Of a stretch of DNA of 64,000 nt, positions 53,066-61,190 are shown piece after piece. The stretch lies in contig DATDIL010000072.1 of NCBI GenBank assembly GCA_036521075.1, forward strand, positions 38,094 to 102,093, given 5' to 3'. The notes beneath the pieces are model-generated. The model made no database searches and was not told where the DNA came from. It saw only the letters and a program-made list of their open reading frames with translations. Every line of letters begins with the position of its first letter. The first letter of the stretch is position 1. This DNA comes from DAIDKA01 sp036521075 (lineage in GTDB: Bacteria; Pseudomonadota; Gammaproteobacteria; Steroidobacterales; Steroidobacteraceae). A program made the translations under genes and the position numbers.

Positions 53066-54125
53066 GCAGTGCCTCCAGCGGTGAGGCTGGCAGTGCCAGC
53101 AGGACGCGAAAGATCGCAGGCTCGTTTTCCACATCCATACGGGCACGCGTGCCATACATGGATTCCACGCGGCCCCGGACATTGGCCAACCCCAGTCCGG
53201 TACTGCGTGAGATCGGCCGATCCGCGTCACAGGTGTTCTCGACCACGATATCCAGAATACTGCCGCGAACCTTGGCACTGAGCCTGATCTCGCCTCCGTC
53301 GAGTAAATGCGCGATGCCATGGTGGACCGCGTTCTCGACCAGAGGCTGGAGCAGCAGGGCGGGGACCCGCATGTTCATCGCCTCTTCAGTGACATCCACG
53401 CTGCGCCGCAGCCGCTCGCCGAAGCGCACCTCCTCGATGGCCAGGAAGGTGTCGATCAATGTCAGCTCATCGGACAGCGCAATGGTCTGCTGGGCGCCGA
53501 ATTTGAGACTCTTGCGGAAAAAATCCGCCATCAGTGAGCACATGCGGCGCGCCGCGGCTGCGTCGGAACCGATCAGTGCCGCGACGGAGTTCAGACTGTT
53601 AAAGAGAAAGTGCGGGTCCAGCTGGCGTCGCAGAAAGCTCATTTCTGCCTCACGCGCCAAGGCCCGCAGTTCCAGGGCGCGTCGTTCCGCATCGCGTGAG
53701 CGCTCAACCGCCGCCGCCGAGTACAGTCCCAGTATCGCGATCAGAATGCCGACACAACCGGCGAAAACGAGCAGCGGGATCAAGCTGCCCGGATCAAGGT
53801 TGGGCATGAAGCCCGCGTACTTCAGCACCCGGATCCACAGCAATGCGACGGTCAGCCACAAAGACAGCAGCACGGCGGCGGTGCTGAGCCAGGTGCCGGC
53901 CAGGCGCCAAGCCGGCACCTCGCTCGGCGCCATGCCCCGCACGAGGTACCAGCAGGGCAGGCACTGCAGACCCAGCAGTACGGCAAGTGGAATCGCGAAC
54001 AGTTCAGCCCATCGCGGCGCGGCCGCCCCCGTCACTGCAATGACCGCGCCCAGCGCGGCGCCGAACGTGACCCATAGCAGCAGATAAGCGACGAGTCGGC
54101 CGCGATGGTTGAGAATCGGATGCAT
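53046..54125 (-). CDS. LytS-family sensor histidine kinase
   Basis: This 359-residue membrane kinase has four or so N-terminal helices (about 10-135), a coiled linker and the His_kinase domain with phospho-acceptor H172 in RRQLDPHFLFNSLNS. An HATPase domain follows (QPLVENAVHHGIAH; LGLANVRGRVESMYG). No extracytoplasmic sensor domain is seen, so it probably senses within the membrane, possibly via the LiaF-like protein encoded upstream with a one-base overlap. Confidence 0.93.
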   Translation of the reverse strand: MHPILNHRGRLVAYLLLWVTFGAALGAVIAVTGAAAPRWAELFAIPLAVLLGLQCLPCWYLVRGMAPSEVPAWRLAGTWLSTAAVLLSLWLTVALLWIRVLKYAGFMPNLDPGSLIPLLVFAGCVGILIAILGLYSAAAVERSRDAERRALELRALAREAEMSFLRRQLDPHFLFNSLNSVAALIGSDAAAARRMCSLMADFFRKSLKFGAQQTIALSDELTLIDTFLAIEEVRFGERLRRSVDVTEEAMNMRVPALLLQPLVENAVHHGIAHLLDGGEIRLSAKVRGSILDIVVENTCDADRPISRSTGLGLANVRGRVESMYGTRARMDVENEPAIFRVLLALPASPLEALRARPDR

Positions 54126-54832
54126 CAGTCCTTGATCTCAACTCCGCCCATTAGCGCCATCCCCTGGATGATCAGGTGCTTGGTCGCCGGCATGGTCGCC
54201 GGTCGACGCTTGTCCGAGCAGCCACCCATCAGACAGGTCACCCGCACCGTCACATCCCAGTCGCGCGGCACGAGAATCACGGCGCCGCCCATCAAGGCGA
54301 ACACGTCAATGACCGCCGTGTCACCTGCCATCGGTGCATTGGACAGATCGAGGTTCACGCCGCCCATCACCGCGGTCAGATCCGCGCCTGCGAACGGCAC
54401 CGTCGGACGCATCTCGGACCCGGAGAACACTGCGAAGGTGCGGATGTAGGTATCGCCCACACCCTCCGGGGAGGGCCGGTTGAAGGCCCTCCACACCACC
54501 GAGCCCCCGGCGAGCACGAGCATCATCGGTCCGATGAGCGCCCAGAAATGGATCTTGATCCATTGCTGCTGGGTCGCGAATCCCCAGGCGCCCACGAACA
54601 TCAGGACCAGCCCCAAGATCACCTGGTCGTGCCGGCGTCGAGCCAGCATCACGGCACCGATGAAGAACAGCACGACGGGACCGAAATTGCGAAACACATA
54701 ATTCGAATCGATCAGGCCCAGGTTCCCGCCCAGCAGGATCGCCCCGGCAGCAATGATCACGATTCCGATAATGGCGACGCCAAAGGCACGGGCGCGTGCC
54801 TCCTCGGGAGTGGTGGGTTGGGTGTGGTACAT
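54125..54832 (-). CDS. LiaF-like membrane protein (cell-wall-active antibiotic response family)
   Basis: This 235-residue protein has four membrane helices (about 15-110, e.g. GVAIIGIVIIAAGAILLGGN) and a C-terminal DUF2154/LiaF-like beta domain (ADLTAVMGGVNLDLSNAPM; FALMGGAVILVPRDWDVT). In Firmicutes LiaF inhibits a LiaSR-type two-component system that responds to wall damage. Here it precedes a LytS-LytTR pair, so it may play the same modulatory role. The neighbour relation is seen; the role is inference. Confidence 0.85.
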   Translation of the reverse strand: MYHTQPTTPEEARARAFGVAIIGIVIIAAGAILLGGNLGLIDSNYVFRNFGPVVLFFIGAVMLARRRHDQVILGLVLMFVGAWGFATQQQWIKIHFWALIGPMMLVLAGGSVVWRAFNRPSPEGVGDTYIRTFAVFSGSEMRPTVPFAGADLTAVMGGVNLDLSNAPMAGDTAVIDVFALMGGAVILVPRDWDVTVRVTCLMGGCSDKRRPATMPATKHLIIQGMALMGGVEIKD

Positions 54833-55132
54833 ATGGCCTCCTTACGACTGCCGGCGACGTTACCCGGCGCGCCGGAGGGGTTCTACGGCCCGTCGGCCAA
54901 TTACGGCTGGGCACCGGCGAAACCGGCTGGGAAATCTGGGCATATTTCCAGTAGCCGGCAGGCCAGGGACTTGTGTTAGCATCCCGCCCCCGCAGCGGCA
55001 GGTGCCGCGGGCACAAGAGGAGTTCGGGCGGCCCCGTTTCGGGTCCGATGCGATCTCGTCCCCTGTAACATATTGATTATATGGGGAACTTGCGCCTCAG
55101 GCCCCGGGTGGCCGCGCGGTGACCTGCAATAC
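54833..55132. other. Intergenic region before tRNA-Arg
   Basis: No gene is supported. The segment 55065-55085 is AT-rich (TAACATATTGATTATATG) and probably contains the tRNA promoter -10 region. GC-rich inverted sequences around 55000 (GGCAGGTGCCGCGGGCAC) were seen but give no clear structure. Confidence 0.4.
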
Positions 55133-55209
55133 GCGCCTGTAGCTCAGTTGGATAGAGTACTTGGCTACGAACCAAGGGGTCGGGAGTTCGAATCTCTCCA
55201 GGCGCGCCA
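55133..55209 (+). tRNA. tRNA-Arg (anticodon ACG)
   Basis: This 77-base tRNA includes the CCA. Acceptor GCGCCTG pairs with CAGGCGC, the D-arm reads AGCTCAGTTGGATAGAG, the anticodon stem-loop is CTTGG-CTACGAA-CCAAG with anticodon ACG, and the T-loop is GTTCGAATC. The A34 should be deaminated to inosine by TadA. An accessory block follows. Confidence 0.97.
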
Positions 55210-55280
55210 ATCCATGAAGTGTCTAGTAGTCGCTGTTCATCGATAGCCATCATCACGCCTTGGCTGTGTCGATGGCGGAT

Positions 55281-57458
55281 TCACCTTATCCACCATCGAT
55301 TGTCGAGGACTTCGGCAATTCGTCGGGCAGCAACGGCGGCGCCATTCGTTTCCACGCGCTTGTAGGTGACGGGTGAATGCATTGCGGAAAGCGCGGCATC
55401 TGCCAGGGATTCTGCAGTCACATCGTCATATGCCATCGAGCGGTCTGCACCGTAATTTGCGAGTCGGCGGCGCACGTGGATGTTCTGTTCGAAGTGGTGC
55501 TTCAGCGGAAAGCTCACGAATGGGCGACGCATGGCGACCAGCTCCATGCAGGTGCTCAGCCCTCCCTGCACGAGCGCGACGTCGCAGCAAGACAGCTGCT
55601 CGAAGAGATTGTGGACGTAGGGGCGTATCTCAAGACCGGCTGTCTGCGCAAAGGAACTCGGATCCAGACGCGGCCCAACCACGAGGACCATTCGCAGGGT
55701 AGGCTCCTGACGCTTCATGTGGGGAAAGGCGCGGACGATCTTGTCCAGCAGCGCGCCGCCTACGCCAGTTCCACCAACCGAGGCAATGACGATCTTTTCG
55801 TCATTGCGGTAACCGAGTCGTGCGCGGACCTGGTCAACGTCGGTGAACGCCTGAGGGTCGAACGGCAGGGTGTATCCCGAGTACGAGAAGTTGCGGTCCA
55901 CCCACTGGCGGATGCGCGGTAGACCTGGACCGAAATGTTGGTCCGTAACGTCCTCGGGGTTGCCAACAAAGATTGCCGCATCCCGTATGTACGGAAATCT
56001 CGCCACGTGCTCGATGTCGTCAGCATTCCGGTCGGCGCAAAGGTGTGCCTCGCGCTCGTTGTTTTCCATCGGCAGGCAGCCGACGAAGTCCGTAAGGAAT
56101 ACAAAGGGCTGGCGCTTGGCCTCGGGATTCTCGTGATAATAATAGTCCACTTCCCAGGACTCATCGCCGACAACAAGATCGTAATGCTCCTGCTCCATGA
56201 GATCCGAGAACGTCATGAAATTGTTCACGGCGATCTCGTCCATGGTCCGCAAAGCGAAGAAGCAGGAAAGGTCGTGTTCGCCCGCCACGTGCTCGAAATG
56301 CCGACTCTCATTGGCGAGACGCTTCGTGATGGGATGGACCCGTTCGCCTTCGCGCTCCAGGTAGCGGGTAGCTGGGTCCACGGTGAACCAGTCGATTGCG
56401 AGGTCAGGATGAAGCTTGCGCAGCTCGCGGGCAATGGCCAGGTCCCGCTGGACGTGCCCGAGCCCAATGGGACTTGAAATGAACAAGGCCCGGCGTTTGC
56501 GGTTCATGCCGCGGGTCCACGTAAACGTGCGTGGGGAGCCGGCGACAAAATCGCGAACCGAGCGGTTGAAGATGACGGGGTCGCGGACCGATGGCAGGTG
56601 ACCGCCGCCGGCAATGGTGAGCATCCTTGAGTCGGCGATGAGCTGGCGGACCGCCTGACCCGCCGGGATGGGGACGCGACCATCCGCGTCGCCGTGGATG
56701 ACCAGCGTGGGACAATGAACTTTGCGTGCCAGCTCGCTCACATCCGTACCGAGCCAACCATTGATGGTGTGGCCGAGGATCTCGGGCGTGGTGCACCAGG
56801 CGTAAAGGATGCTGTCTTCAAGGGGCTTGGTCGAGTGCGGCTCGGGGAAGCACATCAAGAAGAATCTCGCCAGGTAAGCCGGCCAGTCTTCATGCAGCAG
56901 CCGCGCTTCGGCTCTCTGAACCTCAGCGAACGCGGGATCATCCATGCGGAAGCTTGCAAAGCCGCCAACGATGATCAGATGGCTTACACGATGCGGATGC
57001 TCGGCGGCGAGGCGGATTGCAGTCAGCGTCGTCACAGAGAGGGCAATGCAGGCGACGGGATCAGGGCCCGAAGTAGCGTCCAGCACGGCGACAAAGTCCG
57101 CGTAGTACTCCTCGAAGGAGTAGTGATTTGCTCCGGTGGGACGGTCCGAACGCCCATTACCGCGCAGGTCCATCGTGATCACCCGGAAGTGGCGGCTGAG
57201 ATAGGGAACCGTCGTTTTCAGCACCTGTGAGTGTGTGATCTGGAAGATAGGCGCGAAGACAATCCAGGGGCCGCGCGCGCCCCAGACGGCATACCAGGTT
57301 CTCACTCCGTTGCGCTCGATGAACCCTTCAAACGCGGGGGTGATCGTCTCGTAGGGTTGCCGGTGTGCTTGCGGAACCTCGCCGGCCTGCTGAAGGTCGC
57401 CGACGACCGTGCGGTAAATTCCCGCAGCTTCAGGCTCAAGGCCTTGCGGCGGGCTCAT
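55281..57458 (-). CDS. Alpha/beta-hydrolase - glycosyltransferase fusion protein
   Basis: This 725-residue two-domain protein is unusual. Residues about 40-315 form an alpha/beta hydrolase (RTWYAVWGARGPWIVFAP; ITMDLRGNGRSDRP; nucleophile region CIALSVTTLTAIRLAAEHP; acid region LVIHGDADGRVP; His in GGGHLPSVRDP). Residues about 325-725 form a GT-B glycosyltransferase of MurG/UGT-like type (SSPIGLGHVQRDLAIARELR; VASVGGTGVGGALLDKIV; donor motif LVQGGLSTCMELVAMRRPFV). The nucleophile elbow lacks the usual glycines. Substrates are unknown; joint action on a glycosylated lipid or antibiotic is a guess. The ATG overlaps the TetR stop by four bases. Confidence 0.85.
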   Translation of the reverse strand: MSPPQGLEPEAAGIYRTVVGDLQQAGEVPQAHRQPYETITPAFEGFIERNGVRTWYAVWGARGPWIVFAPIFQITHSQVLKTTVPYLSRHFRVITMDLRGNGRSDRPTGANHYSFEEYYADFVAVLDATSGPDPVACIALSVTTLTAIRLAAEHPHRVSHLIIVGGFASFRMDDPAFAEVQRAEARLLHEDWPAYLARFFLMCFPEPHSTKPLEDSILYAWCTTPEILGHTINGWLGTDVSELARKVHCPTLVIHGDADGRVPIPAGQAVRQLIADSRMLTIAGGGHLPSVRDPVIFNRSVRDFVAGSPRTFTWTRGMNRKRRALFISSPIGLGHVQRDLAIARELRKLHPDLAIDWFTVDPATRYLEREGERVHPITKRLANESRHFEHVAGEHDLSCFFALRTMDEIAVNNFMTFSDLMEQEHYDLVVGDESWEVDYYYHENPEAKRQPFVFLTDFVGCLPMENNEREAHLCADRNADDIEHVARFPYIRDAAIFVGNPEDVTDQHFGPGLPRIRQWVDRNFSYSGYTLPFDPQAFTDVDQVRARLGYRNDEKIVIASVGGTGVGGALLDKIVRAFPHMKRQEPTLRMVLVVGPRLDPSSFAQTAGLEIRPYVHNLFEQLSCCDVALVQGGLSTCMELVAMRRPFVSFPLKHHFEQNIHVRRRLANYGADRSMAYDDVTAESLADAALSAMHSPVTYKRVETNGAAVAARRIAEVLDNRWWIR

Positions 57459-58150
57459 TTGCCGCCAGTCCTTCGCGCACGGCGCTTGCTGGTGATCCTC
57501 GCACGGGTATCAAGTTGCTTGAGCAGCTTCTCGAGGGCGTCCAGCGCTGCGGCATGTTCGGCGATTTCGCGTGGCGTTGCGATGAGATCCAGGAACTCCA
57601 TGCCCAGCCAGAAATTGGAAATCCACGTTGCGATTACTGTGGCACTGAAGGGCGCTGGTAGTTTTGTACCACTGGATTCGAGCGCCTCGAGGGCCTCGCG
57701 AACCCCGCCCAGGACGAGGTCGTGCCAGGCGCGCAGGCGGGGGAGGAACTTCCCACGCAGCGTCGCGTCCGCGAAGCTCGCGGCCCACAGTTCGGCTTGA
57801 ACCCGGACGAAGCCGGAGGACTTGTCGCTCTCGTAGAAAAGTCGTGCCTGCGCCCATTTCTGCGCGAAGCTCGCCGATCCTGAGTACATGCGCTGCTGGC
57901 GCACAAGAAGCTGGCGGTTAGCCTCATCCAGCACCGCGATGACGAGTTGATCCTTCGAGCGGAAGTGGTAGTTGATGAGTGCGTGATTTACCCCCGCGTC
58001 CTTGGCAATCTCGCGCGTGCTGAGCGCTGCATATCCGACGCTCGACAGCTGCCGGAATGCGGCTGACAGAATTCGGGTCTGGGTCGTCTCAGGGTTCGCT
58101 TTCTGAGGAACACGCTGCCTGTCCTTGGGTGAGAGGGTACGGACGTCCAT
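57455..58150 (-). CDS. TetR family transcriptional regulator
   Basis: This 231-residue regulator has an N-terminal TetR helix-turn-helix (RILSAAFRQLSSVGYAALST; REIAKDAGVNHALINYHFRS) and a helical ligand-binding domain with a BetI-like look (FLPRLRAWHDLVLGGVREAL). The C-terminal tail is basic (RITSKRRARRTGGK). The gene is the first of a two-gene unit with the hydrolase-glycosyltransferase fusion. A repeated motif just upstream (58168-58193) is a likely operator, suggesting autoregulation. Confidence 0.92.
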   Translation of the reverse strand: MDVRTLSPKDRQRVPQKANPETTQTRILSAAFRQLSSVGYAALSTREIAKDAGVNHALINYHFRSKDQLVIAVLDEANRQLLVRQQRMYSGSASFAQKWAQARLFYESDKSSGFVRVQAELWAASFADATLRGKFLPRLRAWHDLVLGGVREALEALESSGTKLPAPFSATVIATWISNFWLGMEFLDLIATPREIAEHAAALDALEKLLKQLDTRARITSKRRARRTGGK

Positions 58151-58167
58151 AGAGCAGCTGCTTTTGA

Positions 58168-58193
58168 CCGAGTGGTTTAACCGAGTGTTTAAA
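58168..58193. promoter_or_regulatory. Candidate TetR operator
   Basis: CCGAGTGGTTTAA (58168-58180) is followed directly by CCGAGTGTTTAAA (58181-58193), 18 bases upstream of the TetR start codon. GGTTTAACC in the middle is a short imperfect palindrome. Tandem or dyad sites in this position are typical of autoregulated TetR genes. Confidence 0.45.
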
Positions 58194-58275
58194 TCCTGCG
58201 CGCAATCTCGTCAGTCTGTCAAGTGGTGGCGCCACTCAACCTCTAGTCCTGGTAAAGCAATCGCACCAAAACCGA

Positions 58276-58461
58276 CTATTTCCTGAAGAGACATTCAAGA
58301 GAGGCTACCGCCCCATTGGCAGGCAGCCGGCACGCATCATCTTTAGCAGGGCCGGCAGGATCGGCGGCCAGTGCGGCGTCAACATCACGTACGGTCTGGG
58401 CGTAGGCCTCGACCGGCGCCACGTCGTACTGTTTTGGCGGGCCACATGCCGCGACGCACAA
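58276..58461 (-). CDS. Possible small lipoprotein-like protein
   Basis: A 61-residue frame starting at a TTG (58461) reads LCVAACGPPKQYDVAPVEAY, then AQTVRDVDAALAADP and a Cys-containing end. The VAAC segment looks like a lipobox, but the hydrophobic signal before it is missing and a stop closes the frame upstream, so it may be a truncated gene or chance. It follows the Nudix gene in the same direction. Confidence 0.25.
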   Translation of the reverse strand: MCVAACGPPKQYDVAPVEAYAQTVRDVDAALAADPAGPAKDDACRLPANGAVASLECLFRK

Positions 58462-58500
58462 GTCGGGGCGCCGCGGACACGGGGCTTTCCTGCGACGAGT

Positions 58501-59109
58501 TCAGGACTTACCCGCAGCCTGGCGGTCGGCGAACCAATAGCCCGCGACGAGCGTCTTCAGATCGTTGATATTGCCGCTGCGCACGCGCTCGATGAAGACC
58601 TTCGCTGGCAGAACGACGGTCAGAATGTCCTCATGCTCTGCCGCATTGCCATGAACGCCCCCCGCCTGACTCGTATCCACTGTGCCGTACACGATGGAAA
58701 TTTTCTCGGATGTCCCCCCGGAGCTGACGTAGGCGCCCGGATGAATGAACTCCGGATTACTCAGAACAAGACCCGCCTCTTCTTGCATCTCTCGAACGGC
58801 GGCCTGCAGCGCCGTCTCATGGTTTTCGATGGCGCCTGCCACGAGGTTGTCCAGATACGGGTAGTCACCGGCTACGATTGCGCCGGGACGAAACTCGTTT
58901 GCGAGCACCACCTCATCGCGGCGCGGGTCATGACCGAGTACGGCGACCGCATTGCCGCGCTCCATCATTTCCCAGGAGGACCGTCTCATCCCTCCGCCGT
59001 GTTTCTCAACGTCGATTTCATAGCGGTATACCCGAAGAAACCCCTCGTGCAAGGGTGTTCTCCCGCGGATGACTGCGCTCAGGTGTCTTGGTATCACTGT
59101 CAACCTCAT
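58501..59109 (-). CDS. Nudix hydrolase (ADP-ribose pyrophosphatase-like)
   Basis: This protein of about 202 residues has a complete Nudix box: G then AIENHE, TALQAAV and REMQEEAGLVL, matching Gx5Ex7REUxEExGU, with the Glu metal ligands present. The surrounding sequence (VYRYEIDVEKHGG; VVLANEFRPGAI; HPGAYVSSGGTSEKISIVYG) fits ADP-ribose/NDP-sugar hydrolases. An ATG at 59109 or a GTG at 59112 is the start. The physiological substrate is not determined by sequence. Confidence 0.88.
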   Translation of the reverse strand: MRLTVIPRHLSAVIRGRTPLHEGFLRVYRYEIDVEKHGGGMRRSSWEMMERGNAVAVLGHDPRRDEVVLANEFRPGAIVAGDYPYLDNLVAGAIENHETALQAAVREMQEEAGLVLSNPEFIHPGAYVSSGGTSEKISIVYGTVDTSQAGGVHGNAAEHEDILTVVLPAKVFIERVRSGNINDLKTLVAGYWFADRQAAGKS

Positions 59110-59404
59110 CACCGATCAATCGCGCGGGCATGGGGCCCAATGGGATTGCGTCAGGCTGGTCGCGGCCATTAGAAACCTTCGCCAATGTTCGCTGTCGGGG
59201 AGGCCCAGTTGCTGGTAATTCGAACTTTCATCTTGTCAGAAGGGTGATTCGTTACAAATCCGGGTAACAATTCGTCGGCACCACTACTTTTACATCATCG
59301 ATTGGCAGGTATGCCACGCTGTTGCAGTGCGGCATGCCGATGAACTCACACCCTCGGTTCCTGCCCGCAGAGCAATTCTTGGCTTCACACAGCAAGGCGT
59401 CAGT
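59110..59404. other. Intergenic region, no gene seen
   Basis: This stretch separates the Nudix gene (minus) from the TolB-like pseudogene (plus). It holds no supported gene. A GGCATGCC palindrome lies at about 59332. Confidence 0.5.
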
Positions 59405-60564
59405 ATGAGTCTGTGCAACAGAATCTTCGTTCTGATGGTCTTACTGTCGGCAGGATCAGCGTGCGCGGCGGCGGCTCCCAACCAAAAACTCATCTGGTGG
59501 CCCATCGGCAAGCGAGCGCTCGGGCTGTATCTGTCGGATCCGGACGGTGCATCCGGACGGTAGCGCACTGAGGCGGATCACAACTCTCGACGGGTGTGCA
59601 GGCTCTCCACGATGGTCCCCCGACGCCCAGCGGCTGGTTTTCGCCCAAGTGGTCGATGGTGTATGACAAGGAAGTTGCGGTCGAACCCAAATGGGTAGAC
59701 GTCAGCCCAAGCCGGGACCCGCGCTACGAGCTGATTGGCGGTTCCGCTTTCATGCAAGGTACGATCTCCTTCACACATACTGGCGAGCAGTTTGTCTACA
59801 CTCCGCCCCAGTCACGACAGCTGAAGCTCGTCGACTGGGATGGGAAAGGGTCGGTCATTTTCGATGGCAGCGCTGACAACCGTCAGATTGGGAATGTCGT
59901 TCAGTCCCTGGATGGTCGGACCCTGGCGTTTGCAATCCGGAGTTCCTCGCGCGCGGAAGAGTTGGGTCAGATTGCCGTCCTGGACAGCGACGGCGCTCAC
60001 CTTCGAGTCGTGACGCATGAGCATATCAGCAGCGACTTTCCAAGTTTCTCACCTGACGGCACGCGGCTGGTCTTTCGCCTGAGCAGGCCTGATGAAAGAA
60101 TGCACACCGAACGGGGACTGCGCATCGTCACGCTGGGCAACGGCAAGGTCTCCAAGCTGACGAGCGGGTGGGACGATTTCCCCGCCTGGTCACCCCGAGG
60201 AGATCGCATTGCCTTTTCCGGCTTTGAAACGGGTGATTTCGAGATCTATACCATACGCCCCGATGGCACTGGGTTGCGTCAGTTGACCCACACCCGGGGG
60301 AACGATGCGCACCCGGTGTGGTCGCCCGATGGAAGATGGCTCGCATTTGATAGCTCCCGGATGGGGTGGAAGGACGAGGCCATGCTTCCGTGGCGCGGTG
60401 GCGGCGGTCAAACCTACGGCGAGATCTTTGTGATGCACGCCGACGGCACCGAGGTCAGGCAACTGACCGACGACCAATGGGAAGAAGGGGTGACCGGATG
60501 GGCGCCGGCCGCATCCGCTCCTCCGATGGCACCCGACGGGCGAGCAGACGCAGGCGGGCGATGA
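59405..60564 (+). pseudogene. TolB-like WD40/PD40 protein, disrupted by two frameshifts
   Basis: Three frames read as one secreted beta-propeller. Part 1 (59405-59563) is a signal peptide and start (MSLCNRIFVLMVLLSAGSAC; LGLYLSDPDG). Part 2 (about 59550-59663) continues in another frame (GSALRRITTLDGCAGSPRWS; PDAQRLVFAQVVDG). Part 3 (about 59656-60564) reads VYDKEVAVEPKWVDVSPSRD and typical PD40 blades (FPSFSPDGTRLVFRL; DAHPVWSPDGRWLAF). The first break coincides with a 13-bp tandem duplication; removing one copy restores DPDGSALRRIT. TolB-like propellers bind proteins or sugars in the periplasm. It looks recently inactivated, unless the breaks are sequencing errors. Confidence 0.75.
59538..59563. 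repeat. 13-bp tandem duplication causing a frameshift
   Basis: ATCCGGACGGTGC (59538-59550) is followed by ATCCGGACGGTAG (59551-59563); eleven bases are identical. Because 13 is not a multiple of three, it shifts the reading frame of the TolB-like gene and creates the TAG at 59561-59563. Confidence 0.7.
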
Positions 60565-60621
60565 GATTTCTGGAGTTACCGATCGACAACCCTCCGTAGG
60601 GACTATCGATCCTTGCGATGG

Positions 60622-61038
60622 CTACTCGGGGCTGAGGTCCGTAGAAGCGGAGAGTTTCGTTTTCAGAGTCTGACCGGTGTCGAGCATTTCTAGGGTATGC
60701 AAGCGGCAGCCGGGGGAGCCATCGCGCAGCACACTGCAGGTGACTCTGACACGGTCGCCGGTCTTCATAGAGTTTCGCCGCCATCCGAAACGCCTCAAGA
60801 TTGCCGGTCCGCTGGTCACAATAGTCCACTCTTGAGGCTGACTGAAGTCACGTCGGGTCGTCAGCATCGTCAGCATCACGTGTGGGTTGGTCCACTGGAA
60901 TGCCTTTACCGTGCCTTCGAGCGTGCGGATTCGGGTTTCGTCGAACGCGGCAAAGGAGTGGTGCGCCGGGGCGGGCGAGGCGATGAGCACAGTGGCCGCC
61001 GATAATAGTGCGGTAGATACCAGGGTCCGCGCTTTCAC
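60622..61038 (-). CDS. DUF6152 family exported protein
   Basis: This 138-residue protein has a signal peptide (STALLSAATVLIASPAPA) and the DUF6152 core opening HHSFAAFDETRIRTLEGTVK, then FQWTNPHVML and RRFGWRRNSMKTGDRVRV. The function of this OB-fold-like family is unknown; it is common in Steroidobacter-like bacteria. The GTG start at 61038 follows a strong AAGGAG site. It is divergent from the permease pair. Confidence 0.88.
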   Translation of the reverse strand: MKARTLVSTALLSAATVLIASPAPAHHSFAAFDETRIRTLEGTVKAFQWTNPHVMLTMLTTRRDFSQPQEWTIVTSGPAILRRFGWRRNSMKTGDRVRVTCSVLRDGSPGCRLHTLEMLDTGQTLKTKLSASTDLSPE

Positions 61039-61190
61039 GACACTCCTTAGTTCTCACCGAAATTCAATCTCAAAATAGACGCAAATCCTGGTGAAGTCGG
61101 GGCGAGAAAATGGCGAATTGTGGCACCATGGCGCCTGCCGCCTTATGAACTGAGCTACACTGCGACTGCCTTAAGCATCCTCGCGCTTTC

